Shown: piece by piece, positions 1 to 8,915 of the stretch
How positions within the stretch are numbered: the stretch's first letter is position 1
Layout: every line of letters begins with the position of its first letter
Assembly (NCBI RefSeq): GCF_019795295.1
Contig: NZ_JAIMCG010000005.1
Location: 62,001 to 126,000 of the forward strand
Direction: 5' to 3'
Length of the DNA: 64,000 nucleotides
From: Cupriavidus sp. AU9028
Lineage (GTDB): Bacteria; Pseudomonadota; Gammaproteobacteria; Burkholderiales; Burkholderiaceae
The notes under the pieces: generated by a model
Seen by the model: the letters and a program-made list of their open reading frames with translations, nothing else
Database searches by the model: none
Told to the model about the DNA's origin: nothing
Position numbers and translations under genes: made by a program

Positions 1-1035
1 TGGCTGCTGGCGCAGTGGCGCTGGAAGCCGGACGTGGTGCTCGTGGTCGAACCGCCGCTGTTCTGCAGCCCCGCGGCGCTGCTGTTGGGGCGGCTGACCG
101 GCGCCCGCACCTGGTTGCACGTGCAGGACTACGAGGTCGATGCCGCGTTCGCGCTGGGTCTGCTGCGGCAGCCCGCGTTGCGTCGGCTGGCGCTGGCCGG
201 CGAACGGCTGCTGATGCGCGGCTTCGACCGGGTATCGACCATTTCCGAGGCGATGTTGCGGCTTGCGCGGGACAAGGGCGTACCGGCGGCGAGAAGCCTG
301 CTGCTGCCGAACTGGACCACGCTGGGGCCATGCCGGCAGGCGCCGCTGCGCGGCTACCGGCGGCGCCTGGGCATTCCCGCCAACGCCACGGTCGCGCTGT
401 ACTCGGGCAACATGGGCGCCAAGCAGGGGCTGGAGACGCTGGCGGAAGCGGCGGGCGCGCTGGCGCACCGCCCGGACATCCATTTCATCTACTGCGGCGA
501 GGGAGCCGGCCGCAAGGCGCTGCAGCAGGCGTGCGCGGGCCTGCGCCAGGTTCATTTCCTGCCATTGCAGCCGGCGGCGCGCTTCCCCGCGCTGCTGGCC
601 AACGCGGACATCCATCTGTTGCCGCAACGCGCCGACGCGGCCGACCTTGTGCTGCCGTCCAAGCTGGCCGGCATGCTGGCCAGCGGGCGTCCGGTCATTG
701 CCACGGCTCACGCCGATACCGAACTTGGTCGCCTGCTGTCGCACTGCGGCCGCGTGGTGGCGCCGGGCGATGGCGATGCGCTCGCTGCGGCGATCGCGGA
801 CCTGGCCGCTGACCCGGATGCTCGCCGGCGCCTTGGCGCGGCGGGCCGCAGCTGGGCCGAACGACACCTGGACCGCGACGCCGTACTGAGCGCGTGGGAA
901 GCGGCCATGCTGGCGCTGTGCCGCAATCGCGAGGGGGTTGCGTCAGGGGTGACGCCGGCCCATGCGGCAGACCTGGCCGGCGAAGCGGACTGGCCCGCGA
1001 GCCGTCCCGCGAATCTGCGGGACGGAGCGGACTAA
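1..1035 (+). CDS. WcaI-like glycosyltransferase (5' end outside window)
   Basis: Likely a GT-B glycosyltransferase that adds a sugar from a nucleotide-sugar donor to the lipid-linked EPS repeat unit at the inner face of the membrane. The frame is open at base 1 and an in-frame GTG at 34 is unlikely to be the true start, so the N-terminus is missing; 344 residues are visible, against roughly 400 in the family. EPPLFCSP lies near the left end, YSGNMGAKQGLETL (about residue 134 of the visible part) opens the C-terminal Rossmann domain, and LPSKLAGMLASGRPV (about 218-232) is the donor-site stretch typical of the colanic-acid WcaI family. It is convergent with the next gene. The sugar transferred cannot be told from sequence. 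Confidence 0.88.
   Translation, partial: WLLAQWRWKPDVVLVVEPPLFCSPAALLLGRLTGARTWLHVQDYEVDAAFALGLLRQPALRRLALAGERLLMRGFDRVSTISEAMLRLARDKGVPAARSLLLPNWTTLGPCRQAPLRGYRRRLGIPANATVALYSGNMGAKQGLETLAEAAGALAHRPDIHFIYCGEGAGRKALQQACAGLRQVHFLPLQPAARFPALLANADIHLLPQRADAADLVLPSKLAGMLASGRPVIATAHADTELGRLLSHCGRVVAPGDGDALAAAIADLAADPDARRRLGAAGRSWAERHLDRDAVLSAWEAAMLALCRNREGVASGVTPAHAADLAGEADWPASRPANLRDGAD
1002..1025. other. Perfect 9-bp hairpin at the 3' end of the glycosyltransferase gene
   Basis: CCGTCCCGC (1002-1010) and GCGGGACGG (1017-1025) form a perfect 9-bp stem with a 6-nt loop inside the last codons of the gene. No T-run follows, so it is at most a weak or Rho-assisted stop or an RNA 3'-end protector. 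Confidence 0.35.
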
Positions 1036-1128
1036 GGAAACTCGAACCACCGCGCTGCGCGCCGGGCCGCGCCGGACTTGCGGCGCAAAGACGGGTTCAA
1101 TGACAAGGTTCGCGCGACAGCGCGACCA

Positions 1129-1800
1129 TCAGCGCCCGCCGCTGCCACCGCCGGAGCCGCCAGCACCGCCAGTCGCGCCGCCGCTGCCGACACCGCCACC
1201 ACTGCCGGTGCCGCCGCCCATGCCCCCGCTGCTTCCGCTGCCGCCGCTACCCATGCCGCTGGTGCCGCCGCCGCTGCCGCCGCTGCCCATGCCACCGCTG
1301 CCCATGCTGCTGGAGCCGCCACCGGTGCCGCTACCGGTGCCGCCACTGCTGCCGGAGGTGCTGCCGCCCGAGCCGCTGCCGGAGCGACTGCTCGAGCCCG
1401 AGCTCTTGTTCGTCGACGGCGTGGAGCGGCCGCCGGACGGCGATGCCGTGGAGCTGCGGCCGCCCTGGTGCATGTCGCCCGCGCTCGACTGACCCGAACC
1501 CACCGCACCCTGGGAGCCGCCGCTGGTGCTGCCGCTCGTACCGCCACTGCTGCCGCTGCCGGTGCCGCCGCTCATCGAACCGGTGCTGCCAGCCGTGCCG
1601 CCGCCGCTGCCGCCGCTCGCGCCCGCTCCAGTGGTGCCACCGCTGGTGCCGCCACCCGTGCCGCCCATCGTGCTGCCGTCGCTCATGCCGGTCGAGCCCG
1701 CCGATCCACTGCCGCCGGACGATCGGGTCTGCGCCAGCGACATGCCGCTTGCCAGCGCGATGCAAGCCGCGGCCACTACCAGAATCCTGGGTTTCATCAT
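1129..1800 (-). CDS. Secreted glycine/serine-rich low-complexity protein
   Basis: Function not recognised. The 223-residue product starts MMKPRILVVAAACIALASG, a clear Sec signal peptide ending near SLAQ, so it is exported. The rest is almost entirely Gly, Ser and Thr with scattered Met, in repeats of the type SGGS/GTGG/MGSGG; one more polar patch rich in His, Ser, Thr and Pro sits in the middle. No Cys or enzymatic motif is seen. GGAG precedes two tandem ATG codons (1800 and 1797), and the spacing slightly favours the second. Its place in an EPS locus suggests a matrix or surface protein, which is inference. The opposite strand also has long open frames, a side effect of the GC-rich repeats. 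Confidence 0.7.
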   Translation of the reverse strand: MMKPRILVVAAACIALASGMSLAQTRSSGGSGSAGSTGMSDGSTMGGTGGGTSGGTTGAGASGGSGGGTAGSTGSMSGGTGSGSSGGTSGSTSGGSQGAVGSGQSSAGDMHQGGRSSTASPSGGRSTPSTNKSSGSSSRSGSGSGGSTSGSSGGTGSGTGGGSSSMGSGGMGSGGSGGGTSGMGSGGSGSSGGMGGGTGSGGGVGSGGATGGAGGSGGGSGGR

Positions 1801-2081
1801 TGCTCTCCAAAGGGGTCGGTTACCGCAGCGCCGCGCCGGGGGAGATCGTGGCCCTGCCGTGGTGGCTATCGACGTGCGCAAGCCGGGGTCCGCCGGGACC
1901 GGCGCTTGCGGCCGCAGCCGTGTCCGATCAACGCAAGCCGCATGCCGGGAAATGCTGGCGCCCTGCACGCCCCGCCTGACACCCGCACACGCAAGAATGT
2001 GCGGCGCCAGCCGCTGCCATCGCCCGCCACACGCTGCCCACCGTGCAGAATTTCCGCGGGGCTTGCACTTTTGCCCGGCCG

Positions 2082-2954
2082 TCACGACACGGAGACAAAC
2101 CCGCTGGCCGGCAGCCGCGCCGAGCGGCCCGACAGCTGCTCGAACTCGACCGGGTCATGGCCGCAGCAAACGGTCAACTGGTGCGCCTGGTCCTGCTTCA
2201 GCGCCCGCAGGTTCTGCTGCGTTGCCAGGCGCGCGGCGCGATCCTTCTCCATCATCCATTGATAGAAGCGCAGCCCCGGGGTGCAATGCGGCCGCTGCGC
2301 ATGCATCTCCTCGCGATAGAAGTACGCATCGCCCGCCTGCAGCAGCCAGCCGTTCTCTCCCTGCACCGCAATGCCGGCATGGCCGAAGGTATGGCCCGGC
2401 AGCGGGATCATGGCGATCTCTGGCGGCAGCCCGTCGAGCTGGCGTACCCGCTGGAAGCCAAACCAGCGCTCGCCCCCGGCCGGCTCGTAGCAGCGCCAGG
2501 TCTGCGCGGTGGACCACTGCTGCGGACGAAAGCGCTGCCGGTCCAGCCAGGTGCGTTGCAGCACCGCATAGTCGCGCTCGGCCGCCATCAGATGGACGGT
2601 CGCCCAGGGGAAGTCGTCGAGCCCGCCGGCATGGTCGAAGTCCAGATGCGTCAGCACGATATGCCGTACATCCCTGGGGTCGAACCCGAGCGCCTCGACC
2701 TGGCGGAACGCGGTCATCTCGTCGCGAAAGTCGGGCTTGAGCAGGGCGAGGAAGAAGCCGCTCAGGCGCGAATGCGGGTCCTGCACATCGCGCCGCCCCA
2801 TGCCGGTGTCGACCAGCACCAGGCAATCGGGCAGTTCGACCAGCAGGCAATGGCAGGCCAGTTCCCCGCGCTCCAGGATCGAGCGGCTGCGCCCGTCCAT
2901 CAGGCGCCCGCCGAGGGGGCAGGACGAGATGCAATTCAGATGGTGGATTCGCAT
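2082..2954 (-). CDS. Metallo-beta-lactamase-fold hydrolase, N-acyl homoserine lactonase-like
   Basis: A 290-residue protein of the metallo-beta-lactamase superfamily, closest in layout to AttM/AiiB-type lactonases that open the lactone ring of acyl-homoserine lactones. The metal motif is H103-L-D-F-D107-H108 (THLDFDHAGG), followed by PGHTFGH (about 186-192), AGDAYF (Asp about 209) and a late His in CCGHDP (about 265), which is the usual two-metal ligand set. No signal peptide, so cytoplasmic. The start ATG at 2954 has AGGAGG seven bases upstream; longer upstream frames lack this. It is divergent from the acetyltransferase gene at 3129. Lactonase activity is inferred from family similarity; other lactone or ester substrates are possible. 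Confidence 0.85.
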   Translation of the reverse strand: MRIHHLNCISSCPLGGRLMDGRSRSILERGELACHCLLVELPDCLVLVDTGMGRRDVQDPHSRLSGFFLALLKPDFRDEMTAFRQVEALGFDPRDVRHIVLTHLDFDHAGGLDDFPWATVHLMAAERDYAVLQRTWLDRQRFRPQQWSTAQTWRCYEPAGGERWFGFQRVRQLDGLPPEIAMIPLPGHTFGHAGIAVQGENGWLLQAGDAYFYREEMHAQRPHCTPGLRFYQWMMEKDRAARLATQQNLRALKQDQAHQLTVCCGHDPVEFEQLSGRSARLPASGFVSVS

Positions 2955-3128
2955 GATGACCCTCCTGCCTGTGCCGTTCGCAAGAGGCATGCCGATGCAG
3001 CGCCGCGGCGGGGACCGTCCCCTGGGACGAGTGTGGCCCCCCGTACTGAACGCCCCCGCTGCCGGGGCCACCATGGCCACGGCCGGCACCCGCCGGCGCC
3101 GGCGCCATGCCGGGCATGAGGAACTCCG

Positions 3129-3701
3129 ATGCTGATTACCCAAGACGACCCCACCCTCGGCCCTTCCTTCTCGCTGGGCAACCGCGTGCAGCGCCAGCTA
3201 TGGAACTGGACCTGGCTGCTGCTGTTCCGCCCCAGCCCGCGTCCGGCGCATGCGTGGCGAGCGGCGTTGCTGCGGCTGTTCGGCGCCCGGCTGGGTCGCC
3301 ACGTCCATGTCTATCCGGCGGTGAAGATCTGGGCGCCGTGGAACCTGACCATCGGCAACAACGTCGGCGTGGCCGATGGCGTCACGCTGTACAACATCGA
3401 GCGGATCGAGATCGGCGACTATGCGGTGGTCTCCCAAGGCTGCCACCTGTGCACCGGTTCCCACGACTACAACAGCCCGAACTTCAAGCTGATCGCCTTT
3501 CCGATCACGGTCGCCGCGCAAGCCTGGATCTGTGCGGAGAGCTTTCTGTCCCCGGGCGTCTCGGTCCCCGAGGGCGCCGTGGTCGCGCCGCGCTCGGTCG
3601 TGACTCGCGCGCTGCCGCAAGCCTGGACCGTCTACGCCGGCACCCCGGCGCGGCCGGTTGGCAAGCGCGATCCTGGCGCGAGCCGCGGAGCGGCCGACTG
3701 A
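3129..3701 (+). CDS. WcaF-like hexapeptide-repeat O-acetyltransferase
   Basis: A 190-residue left-handed beta-helix acyltransferase that probably uses acetyl-CoA to acetylate a sugar of the EPS unit. The hexapeptide repeat runs from VHVYPAVKIW (about 58) through NLTIGNNVGVADGV, RIEIGDYAVVSQGCHL (catalytic-region His and TGSHDYNSPNF at about 115), to VSVPEGAVVAPRSVV and the closing YAGTPARPVGKR. Length and these segments match the putative colanic-acid acetyltransferase WcaF family. GAGGA lies 7 bases before the ATG. It converges with the glycosyltransferase gene 25 bp downstream. Confidence 0.9.
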   Translation: MLITQDDPTLGPSFSLGNRVQRQLWNWTWLLLFRPSPRPAHAWRAALLRLFGARLGRHVHVYPAVKIWAPWNLTIGNNVGVADGVTLYNIERIEIGDYAVVSQGCHLCTGSHDYNSPNFKLIAFPITVAAQAWICAESFLSPGVSVPEGAVVAPRSVVTRALPQAWTVYAGTPARPVGKRDPGASRGAAD

Positions 3702-3726
3702 GCAGGCGCCGCGCCAGCCGGCGGCG

Positions 3727-4926
3727 CTAGCGGGCCGCCACGGCCTGGGCCGAGGCGGCGGGCTGCACCAGTTCCAGCACGATTTCCTGATAGGTCCGCG
3801 CAAAGGCATGGCGCCTGCGCTCCAGGTCGTCCCGCGCGGCACGGGCGAAGGCGGCTTGCGCCGCCGGCTCGATGCGCTCGTCGAGCACGTCCGCCATGGC
3901 GCCCGCCAGCGCCCGCGCATCGTCCGGCGCAAAGTACACGCCACGGGCCGGCGCCTGCTCGCGATGCACCTCGATATCGGACAGCAGGATGCGCTTGCCA
4001 GTCGATTTCGCTTCCTCGACCGTGGTGCTCCAGCCCTCGAAGCGCGACGGGTTGATCATCGCCACCGCGCCGCGCATCAGCCCCGACAGATCGGCATAAG
4101 GCACCACCCCGAGCAGCAGCATGCGGTCCTCGACGCCAGCCTCTCGGATCGCCGCCAGCATCGCATCGCGATAGCCCGGGTTGCGATGGTCCACCGTCTC
4201 GCCGGTGCACACCACGGTGGCATGGCGCCCGCTGTCCTTCAGCACTCGCAGCGCCTGCACTACCACGCCATGGTTCTTGTGCTGCCACAGCTGGTTCGGC
4301 AGATGAAAGTACGGCCCGCGAAAGCGGTACCGCCGCTCTAGCTCCGCCACCGGCGGCACCGCCGTCAGCGGGCTCATGTTGGCAACGAACTGCAGCACCC
4401 GCGCCCGTTCGGCGTGCTGCGGATAGGCGCGCTGCAGGTCGCGCAGCGCGTGGCGGCTGCTGACCAGCACCCGCGCGGACCCGGCGCACAGCGCGCCGAA
4501 CAGGCGCTCGCGCATGACGATCTCCTGCTGCGGAAACAGCTGTGGCAGATGCAGGTGCTGGAAGTCGGGAATCCATCCGACCGTTGGCAAGCGGGCGCCG
4601 GCGCCGAGCGGACCGTGATGGGACAGCACGCTGATCCCGCGCGCCAACAGGTAGCGCTCGAATGCCAGGTCGCGCCCGCTGGCCGCCTGCCACGCCTTGC
4701 GCGCCATCCACAACGGATGCTTGCGGTCCAGCAGCGCAGTCCGCACCACGCTGATCGGCGGCAGACCGTCAAGCAGCGCCTGCGGCGTGCGCCGGCCGGT
4801 GAAGATCACCGGTTCGATCGACCGGCGCGGCAGCAGGTTGATCGCCCACAACAGGTTGCGGAAATAGTTGATGCCGCCCATCCAGCCGCGGTCCTGGAAC
4901 CCGAAGACAAAGCCGACCTTAATCAT
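3727..4926 (-). CDS. GT4-type glycosyltransferase
   Basis: A 399-residue GT-B enzyme for EPS repeat-unit assembly. The N-terminal Rossmann domain begins MIKVGFVFGF with GG at 17-18; the second domain begins near PNQLWQHKNHGVVV (about 220), and the donor-binding E-x7-E element is visible in NPSRFEGWSTTVEEAKSTGK (about 300-320). The ATG at 4926 has CCGGAG eight bases upstream and overlaps the end of the epimerase gene by 8 bp, so translation is probably coupled; the frame stays open for another 550 bp upstream but without a better start. Donor and acceptor are unknown. Confidence 0.88.
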   Translation of the reverse strand: MIKVGFVFGFQDRGWMGGINYFRNLLWAINLLPRRSIEPVIFTGRRTPQALLDGLPPISVVRTALLDRKHPLWMARKAWQAASGRDLAFERYLLARGISVLSHHGPLGAGARLPTVGWIPDFQHLHLPQLFPQQEIVMRERLFGALCAGSARVLVSSRHALRDLQRAYPQHAERARVLQFVANMSPLTAVPPVAELERRYRFRGPYFHLPNQLWQHKNHGVVVQALRVLKDSGRHATVVCTGETVDHRNPGYRDAMLAAIREAGVEDRMLLLGVVPYADLSGLMRGAVAMINPSRFEGWSTTVEEAKSTGKRILLSDIEVHREQAPARGVYFAPDDARALAGAMADVLDERIEPAAQAAFARAARDDLERRRHAFARTYQEIVLELVQPAASAQAVAAR

Positions 4927-5878
4927 GGACTGCTCCGGCAAACCACCGCGCATAGCGGGCAATGCCGGCCGCCATCGGTACCGCGGGAGACCACCCCAGC
5001 GACAGGCTGCGCCCAATGTCGGCGCGAAGGTCGGCAGGGTCGCCGCGGCGGGGCTGTTGCGAGAATCGGGGCGAGCGCCCGGGGGCCAGTGCCCCATACA
5101 ACAGCGAGAGCGCCTGCCGCACCGTCGCCGGCTTGCCGCTTGCGCCGTTGTAGATCGGACAGCCGGCACCGGCGCGCTGCGCCACGGCAGCGACCAGCCG
5201 CGCGGCGTCTTCGGCGTGCAGCCAGTCGCGGCTTTCTTCGCCGGTGCCGTAGTAGACGTCGTCGCCCCGCCGAATCTTCCAGCAGGCGTCCCACAGCAGC
5301 TGCTTGCGCAGTCCCTCGCCATAGATGGAGAAGAAGCGCACCACCGCGACGCGCATGCCGAAGTGCTCGGCATAGGAATAGCACAGCTGTTCGGCCATGC
5401 GCTTGTGCGCGCCATACGGCGAGGCCGCGGCCTGCTGCTCGACCGCCTGCTCGCTGGCCGGATCGCGTGCGCCATTGCCATACACCGCGGCGCTGGAGGG
5501 ATAGATCACCACCGCCTCGGGGCAATGGCGGCGAACGTATTCGAGCACGCCGGCGAGGCTGCCGACGGTGCGGGCGTGATCGCCGAACGGATCCTGCATC
5601 GACGCTGCAACCGATCCGCTGCCGGCACAATGCACCACCAGGTCAGGCCGCGGACGCAGCCCCTCCAGCGCATCCAGGCTGATGTCGCAGCAATGCCATT
5701 CCAGTTGCCGGGGATCGGCCTGGCCATGACCGAAAGCAGGACCCACGCCGCTGGACGCCCGCGGCTCGTGCCCCACGCCGACGACCCGCCAACCCGCGGC
5801 GGCGTAGTGGCGCGCAACATACCGGCCGAGAAACCCTTTGGCGCCGGTCACCAGCACCGTCTTCGATAGCGCTGTCAT
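4919..5878 (-). CDS. NAD-dependent nucleotide-sugar epimerase/dehydratase
   Basis: An extended short-chain dehydrogenase (319 residues) that would convert one nucleotide sugar to another to supply the EPS glycosyltransferases. The NAD-binding TGAKGFLG sits at residues 11-18, an SSAAVYG segment at about 128, and the catalytic Y-x3-K pair in SPYGAHKRMAEQL (about 150). GDDVYYGTGEESRDWLHAEDA is a typical C-terminal substrate-domain segment of UDP-glucose 4-epimerase-like proteins. First gene of a two-gene unit with the overlapping glycosyltransferase. The Shine-Dalgarno sequence before the ATG is weak. Confidence 0.9.
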   Translation of the reverse strand: MTALSKTVLVTGAKGFLGRYVARHYAAAGWRVVGVGHEPRASSGVGPAFGHGQADPRQLEWHCCDISLDALEGLRPRPDLVVHCAGSGSVAASMQDPFGDHARTVGSLAGVLEYVRRHCPEAVVIYPSSAAVYGNGARDPASEQAVEQQAAASPYGAHKRMAEQLCYSYAEHFGMRVAVVRFFSIYGEGLRKQLLWDACWKIRRGDDVYYGTGEESRDWLHAEDAARLVAAVAQRAGAGCPIYNGASGKPATVRQALSLLYGALAPGRSPRFSQQPRRGDPADLRADIGRSLSLGWSPAVPMAAGIARYARWFAGAVHD

Positions 5879-6090
5879 CGCTTGCGTCTGTTGTCTCTGC
5901 TGCGCCGATCTCGCGCCCAGGGCGAACGACCGGCGATGGATGGAGGCCGCTCCTGGCGGGCACGGCGGGGGACTGGCGCCGGCCGCCAGGAACAGCCGGC
6001 GCCATGGTTTGCATGCAATGACGGGGCGCTTGCAGGACCGGCATGACCGTCAGGTCTTGCTGCAAGGCACGCCGGAAGGCAGAGGGTCGC

Positions 6091-7242
6091 TTACCGTTGC
6101 GTGCAGCACGCCTGCAGCAGGTCCCTGACCTGGGCGCCGGCAACACGCCAGTTCAGCCGCTCGACGTACTCGCGGAAGGTCGAGCGAACCAGGCACCCAT
6201 ACTGCGCGGGAGAGCGCAATACCCACTCGATGTAGTCGCACCACTGCTGCGGCGACGCATCGAGTTCGAACGTCATGCCGTTGCGGTGGTCGCGCACGGC
6301 GGTCTGGATGCCGCCAACGCGGGTAGCCAGCGACGGCAGGCCGAACGAACTGGCTTCGGCCAGCACCACGGCGCAGCACTCGGCAATGGACGGCAGCACC
6401 ATGAAATGGGCCTCCTCCATCAGCCGCTCCAGCGCGGCACGGCCGCTCGGTGTCGCCTTCGACAGGAAGCCGTGCAGCTTGACGAACGACGGCGGCGTGG
6501 TGGGCGGCTGGCAGCCCACCACATGCAGCTCGGTCGGGATGCCGCGCCGGTTCAGCAGCGAGGCCACGGCGACGGCGGTATCGCCGCCCTTGCGCTCCCA
6601 GTCCACGCCAACCAGCAGCAGCCGGCAGACCGAATTGTCCTTGCTCAGCGAGATGCGGGCGATGTCGGCGGAGCTGCGCTGGCTCTCGATGTTGGCGCCG
6701 AAGGGCACCACCTTGATCTTTGCCGGATCGATGTCGTAATGGCGCTGCGCGGTGGCCGCGGCCCAGTCGGAACTGAAGATGGCCAGGCTGCAACGCGACA
6801 GCGCCTGCTGCTCGAGCCGATGCCCGTTGCGGATGGTCTCGCTGCAGAAATTGCTGAAGTCCGGATAGAAGTCCAGCATGGCGCCGAAGGTGGCGTCCGT
6901 CCAGATCGCGATGGGCCGGTCGGTCTCCAGGCAGGAGACCGCCAGCGTGCCCGGGCTCAGCACCGCATCGTACTTGCTGCCGGCCAGGCGCTGCTGGATC
7001 CGCTCGGCATAGTGCCGCGCCACCGCGGGAGAGCGGGCGCGCTGGTAGTCGCGCGCCAGCAGCTTGCGGTAGGCCAGCGTCTTGGCCTTCTGCAGGCAGT
7101 CGAGCATCGCACCGCTCTCGACGTTGTCGATCACCTCGGTTTCGATCGCGCTATAGCGCAAGGCCCGCAACATATGGCTGGCCGAACCCGACCACGCATG
7201 CGGGTCGTAGGCATCGTAGGTCGTCACATACGCCAACTTCAT
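6091..7242 (-). CDS. GT4-type glycosyltransferase
   Basis: A 383-residue GT-B glycosyltransferase. It begins MKLAYVTTYDAYDPHAWSGS, the donor-site side is LLLVGVDWERKGGDTAV (about 208), and the E-x7-E element is in PSIAECCAVVLAEASSFGLP (about 287-306). GGGAG precedes the ATG by 8 bases. It lies 24 bp downstream of the family-2 glycosyltransferase gene and is probably in one transcript with it, the deacetylase and the next glycosyltransferase. About 210 bp without a gene separates it from the epimerase gene. Sugar specificity cannot be stated. Confidence 0.88.
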   Translation of the reverse strand: MKLAYVTTYDAYDPHAWSGSASHMLRALRYSAIETEVIDNVESGAMLDCLQKAKTLAYRKLLARDYQRARSPAVARHYAERIQQRLAGSKYDAVLSPGTLAVSCLETDRPIAIWTDATFGAMLDFYPDFSNFCSETIRNGHRLEQQALSRCSLAIFSSDWAAATAQRHYDIDPAKIKVVPFGANIESQRSSADIARISLSKDNSVCRLLLVGVDWERKGGDTAVAVASLLNRRGIPTELHVVGCQPPTTPPSFVKLHGFLSKATPSGRAALERLMEEAHFMVLPSIAECCAVVLAEASSFGLPSLATRVGGIQTAVRDHRNGMTFELDASPQQWCDYIEWVLRSPAQYGCLVRSTFREYVERLNWRVAGAQVRDLLQACCTQR

Positions 7243-7266
7243 CGCGCTCTCCCGAGGCGGTCCGTG

Positions 7267-8097
7267 TCAGAGCGGCAGCTGCATCGCGCGGCGGCGCTGC
7301 TCTTGCACCTTCATGACCACCATGTATTCGTAGATGGAAACCAGCACGCAGTAATGGAAACCCGCCTTGCCGTCGATGAAGCCGAGCCGGAGCAGGTAAA
7401 GATGGACGAAGCGTGCAACCGGCCGCATCGGCAGGCGGAACGACAGCTCCTTCAGCGCGCGCCGCCGCGAGGCGGGGTCGCCCGTGAACAGCGAACTGAT
7501 GCGGAACTTGTCTTCCTCGAGGCTGCGGATCGTCTCCAGCGCCTCGCCCATCGAGTACTTGTTGTGCTTGTCGAACCAGGCGTCGAAGCCCTTGTTGAAG
7601 CTGTAGTGCAGGAAGTGATTGCGCAGGAAGCCGCAGGGCCCGTCCACCACCGGCGCGGGATTGACCAGCCGCTCCCAGCGCACCCTGTCCGGCTGGAAGA
7701 AGCGCAGCACCCAGATCGGATAGCCGCCCGCGTAGCGGATCCACTTGCCCAGGAAGAAGTTCTTGTAGCGCACCCGGTAGGCGACGTTGCGGTTGGAGGG
7801 ATCGGCGGCGATCTGCTGCAGTTCGGTCGCCAGTTCGGGACTGACCACCTCATCGGCGTCGGAGTAGTACACCCACTTGTGCTTGAACGGAATGTTCTCG
7901 TTGGCCCAGTTCTGGTGGGCCGACCAGTTGTCGAACTTGCGCTGGTAGACGCGCGCGCCGTACTGCCGGGCGATCTCCAGCGTGCGATCGGTGCTGAACG
8001 AGTCGAGCACGACGACGTCGTCGGACCACGCCACCGACTCCAGGCAGCGTGCGAGGTTCTTCTCTTCGTTCAGGGTGAGGATCAGGATCGAAACCAT
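7267..8097 (-). CDS. Family 2 glycosyltransferase (WaaE/KdtX-like)
   Basis: A 276-residue GT-A enzyme. It begins MVSILILTLNEEKNLARCLE, with SVAWSDDVVVLDSFSTDRT (about 21-39) and the metal-binding DxD-like YYSDADE (about 78-84), the same order as in WaaE/KdtX-like glycosyltransferases that act on LPS core or capsule. It has no membrane-spanning segment. The ATG at 8097 is the first in-frame start after the deacetylase gene; the ribosome-binding site is weak. It lies 40 bp after the deacetylase gene and before another EPS glycosyltransferase. Confidence 0.87.
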   Translation of the reverse strand: MVSILILTLNEEKNLARCLESVAWSDDVVVLDSFSTDRTLEIARQYGARVYQRKFDNWSAHQNWANENIPFKHKWVYYSDADEVVSPELATELQQIAADPSNRNVAYRVRYKNFFLGKWIRYAGGYPIWVLRFFQPDRVRWERLVNPAPVVDGPCGFLRNHFLHYSFNKGFDAWFDKHNKYSMGEALETIRSLEEDKFRISSLFTGDPASRRRALKELSFRLPMRPVARFVHLYLLRLGFIDGKAGFHYCVLVSIYEYMVVMKVQEQRRRAMQLPL

Positions 8098-8137
8098 GGT
8101 ATTGACTGCAGGCTGTCTGGCAAGGAAAGGAACGGCT

Positions 8138-8902
8138 TCAGGCCTCGCCGTAGCGGCGCAGCACGATGCCGGCGCGCGCCAGGGACGCGCGCAGCTCGTT
8201 CGCATTGACCAGCGGCTCGGTCTCGCAACGCCGCCATCCCTCGGCATAGCCGGGGTGGACCGAGATCTCGGTCAGGCCGTTGGGCAGCAACTGCGGCAGC
8301 CGGCTGGACCACGCCGTGTCGTCGTGGTTGATGGCACCGTAGTAGTGGGTGTGGCGCAGCCCGCCGAAGTAGCGCTGGCAGTAGTTGTTCATCACCGACT
8401 GGCGGGCGTTGGCGGCGAAGTACAGGTTCTGCGGCCGGCGCACCCATTGCAGCCCTGCGCGGTCCAGTTCGCGGCGCAAGGCCGTGATGACGACAGGGAA
8501 CTTGTGCAGGTGGCCGTGGCTGTCCACATGCGTGACATGCACGCCGTTGTCGCGCAACTCTTCCAGCTGCACGCGGAACTCGCGGGCGATATCGTGCTCC
8601 CTGAGCATCCAGGCCAGCGCCCGCACGCGCTGGCGGTGGCTCGGGCGGAAACCGCCATCGCGGATGCACAGCGACGAGGGCTTGCCCGCATGCGGCTCAT
8701 GGCCATCGACCATGTTGAAGTGCAAACCGAACGAGAAGCGATGGCGATTGCTGCGCGCGTAGTCGTAGGCCTCCCGCGAGGCCGGCCGCCCGGTCATGAT
8801 GGTGGCGCTGGTCAGCAGACCGGCTTCGAAACAGGCGACGGTTGCCTGATAGGTATCGGTATCCCAGCCGAAGTCGTCGGCGTTCAGGATCAGTTCTCGC
8901 AT
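8138..8902 (-). CDS. ChbG/YdjC (HpnK-like) carbohydrate deacetylase
   Basis: A 254-residue member of the ChbG/HpnK deacetylase family, metal enzymes that remove acetyl groups from N-acetylated sugars. MRELILNADDFGWDTDTYQA carries the ADDFG metal motif at 8-12, and FGLHFNMVDGHEP (about 60) and HVDSHGHLHKFP (about 127) carry the other His ligands. GGAG stands 7 bases before the ATG. It lies between two glycosyltransferase genes on the same strand, so it may deacetylate a HexNAc residue of the polymer or of a precursor; that role is inferred. Confidence 0.88.
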   Translation of the reverse strand: MRELILNADDFGWDTDTYQATVACFEAGLLTSATIMTGRPASREAYDYARSNRHRFSFGLHFNMVDGHEPHAGKPSSLCIRDGGFRPSHRQRVRALAWMLREHDIAREFRVQLEELRDNGVHVTHVDSHGHLHKFPVVITALRRELDRAGLQWVRRPQNLYFAANARQSVMNNYCQRYFGGLRHTHYYGAINHDDTAWSSRLPQLLPNGLTEISVHPGYAEGWRRCETEPLVNANELRASLARAGIVLRRYGEA

Positions 8903-8915
8903 GGCAGTCTCCGGT

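Noticed and set aside
1078-2262. Long plus-strand frames opposite the Gly/Ser-rich gene
   Set aside because: They are Ala/Pro-rich antisense translations of a GC-rich repeat; the minus-strand frame alone has a signal peptide and a ribosome-binding site.
3727-5481. Longer version of the glycosyltransferase reaching to 5481
   Set aside because: The extra part is antisense-frame sequence inside the epimerase gene; the ATG at 4926 has a proper ribosome-binding site and starts the GT-B fold.
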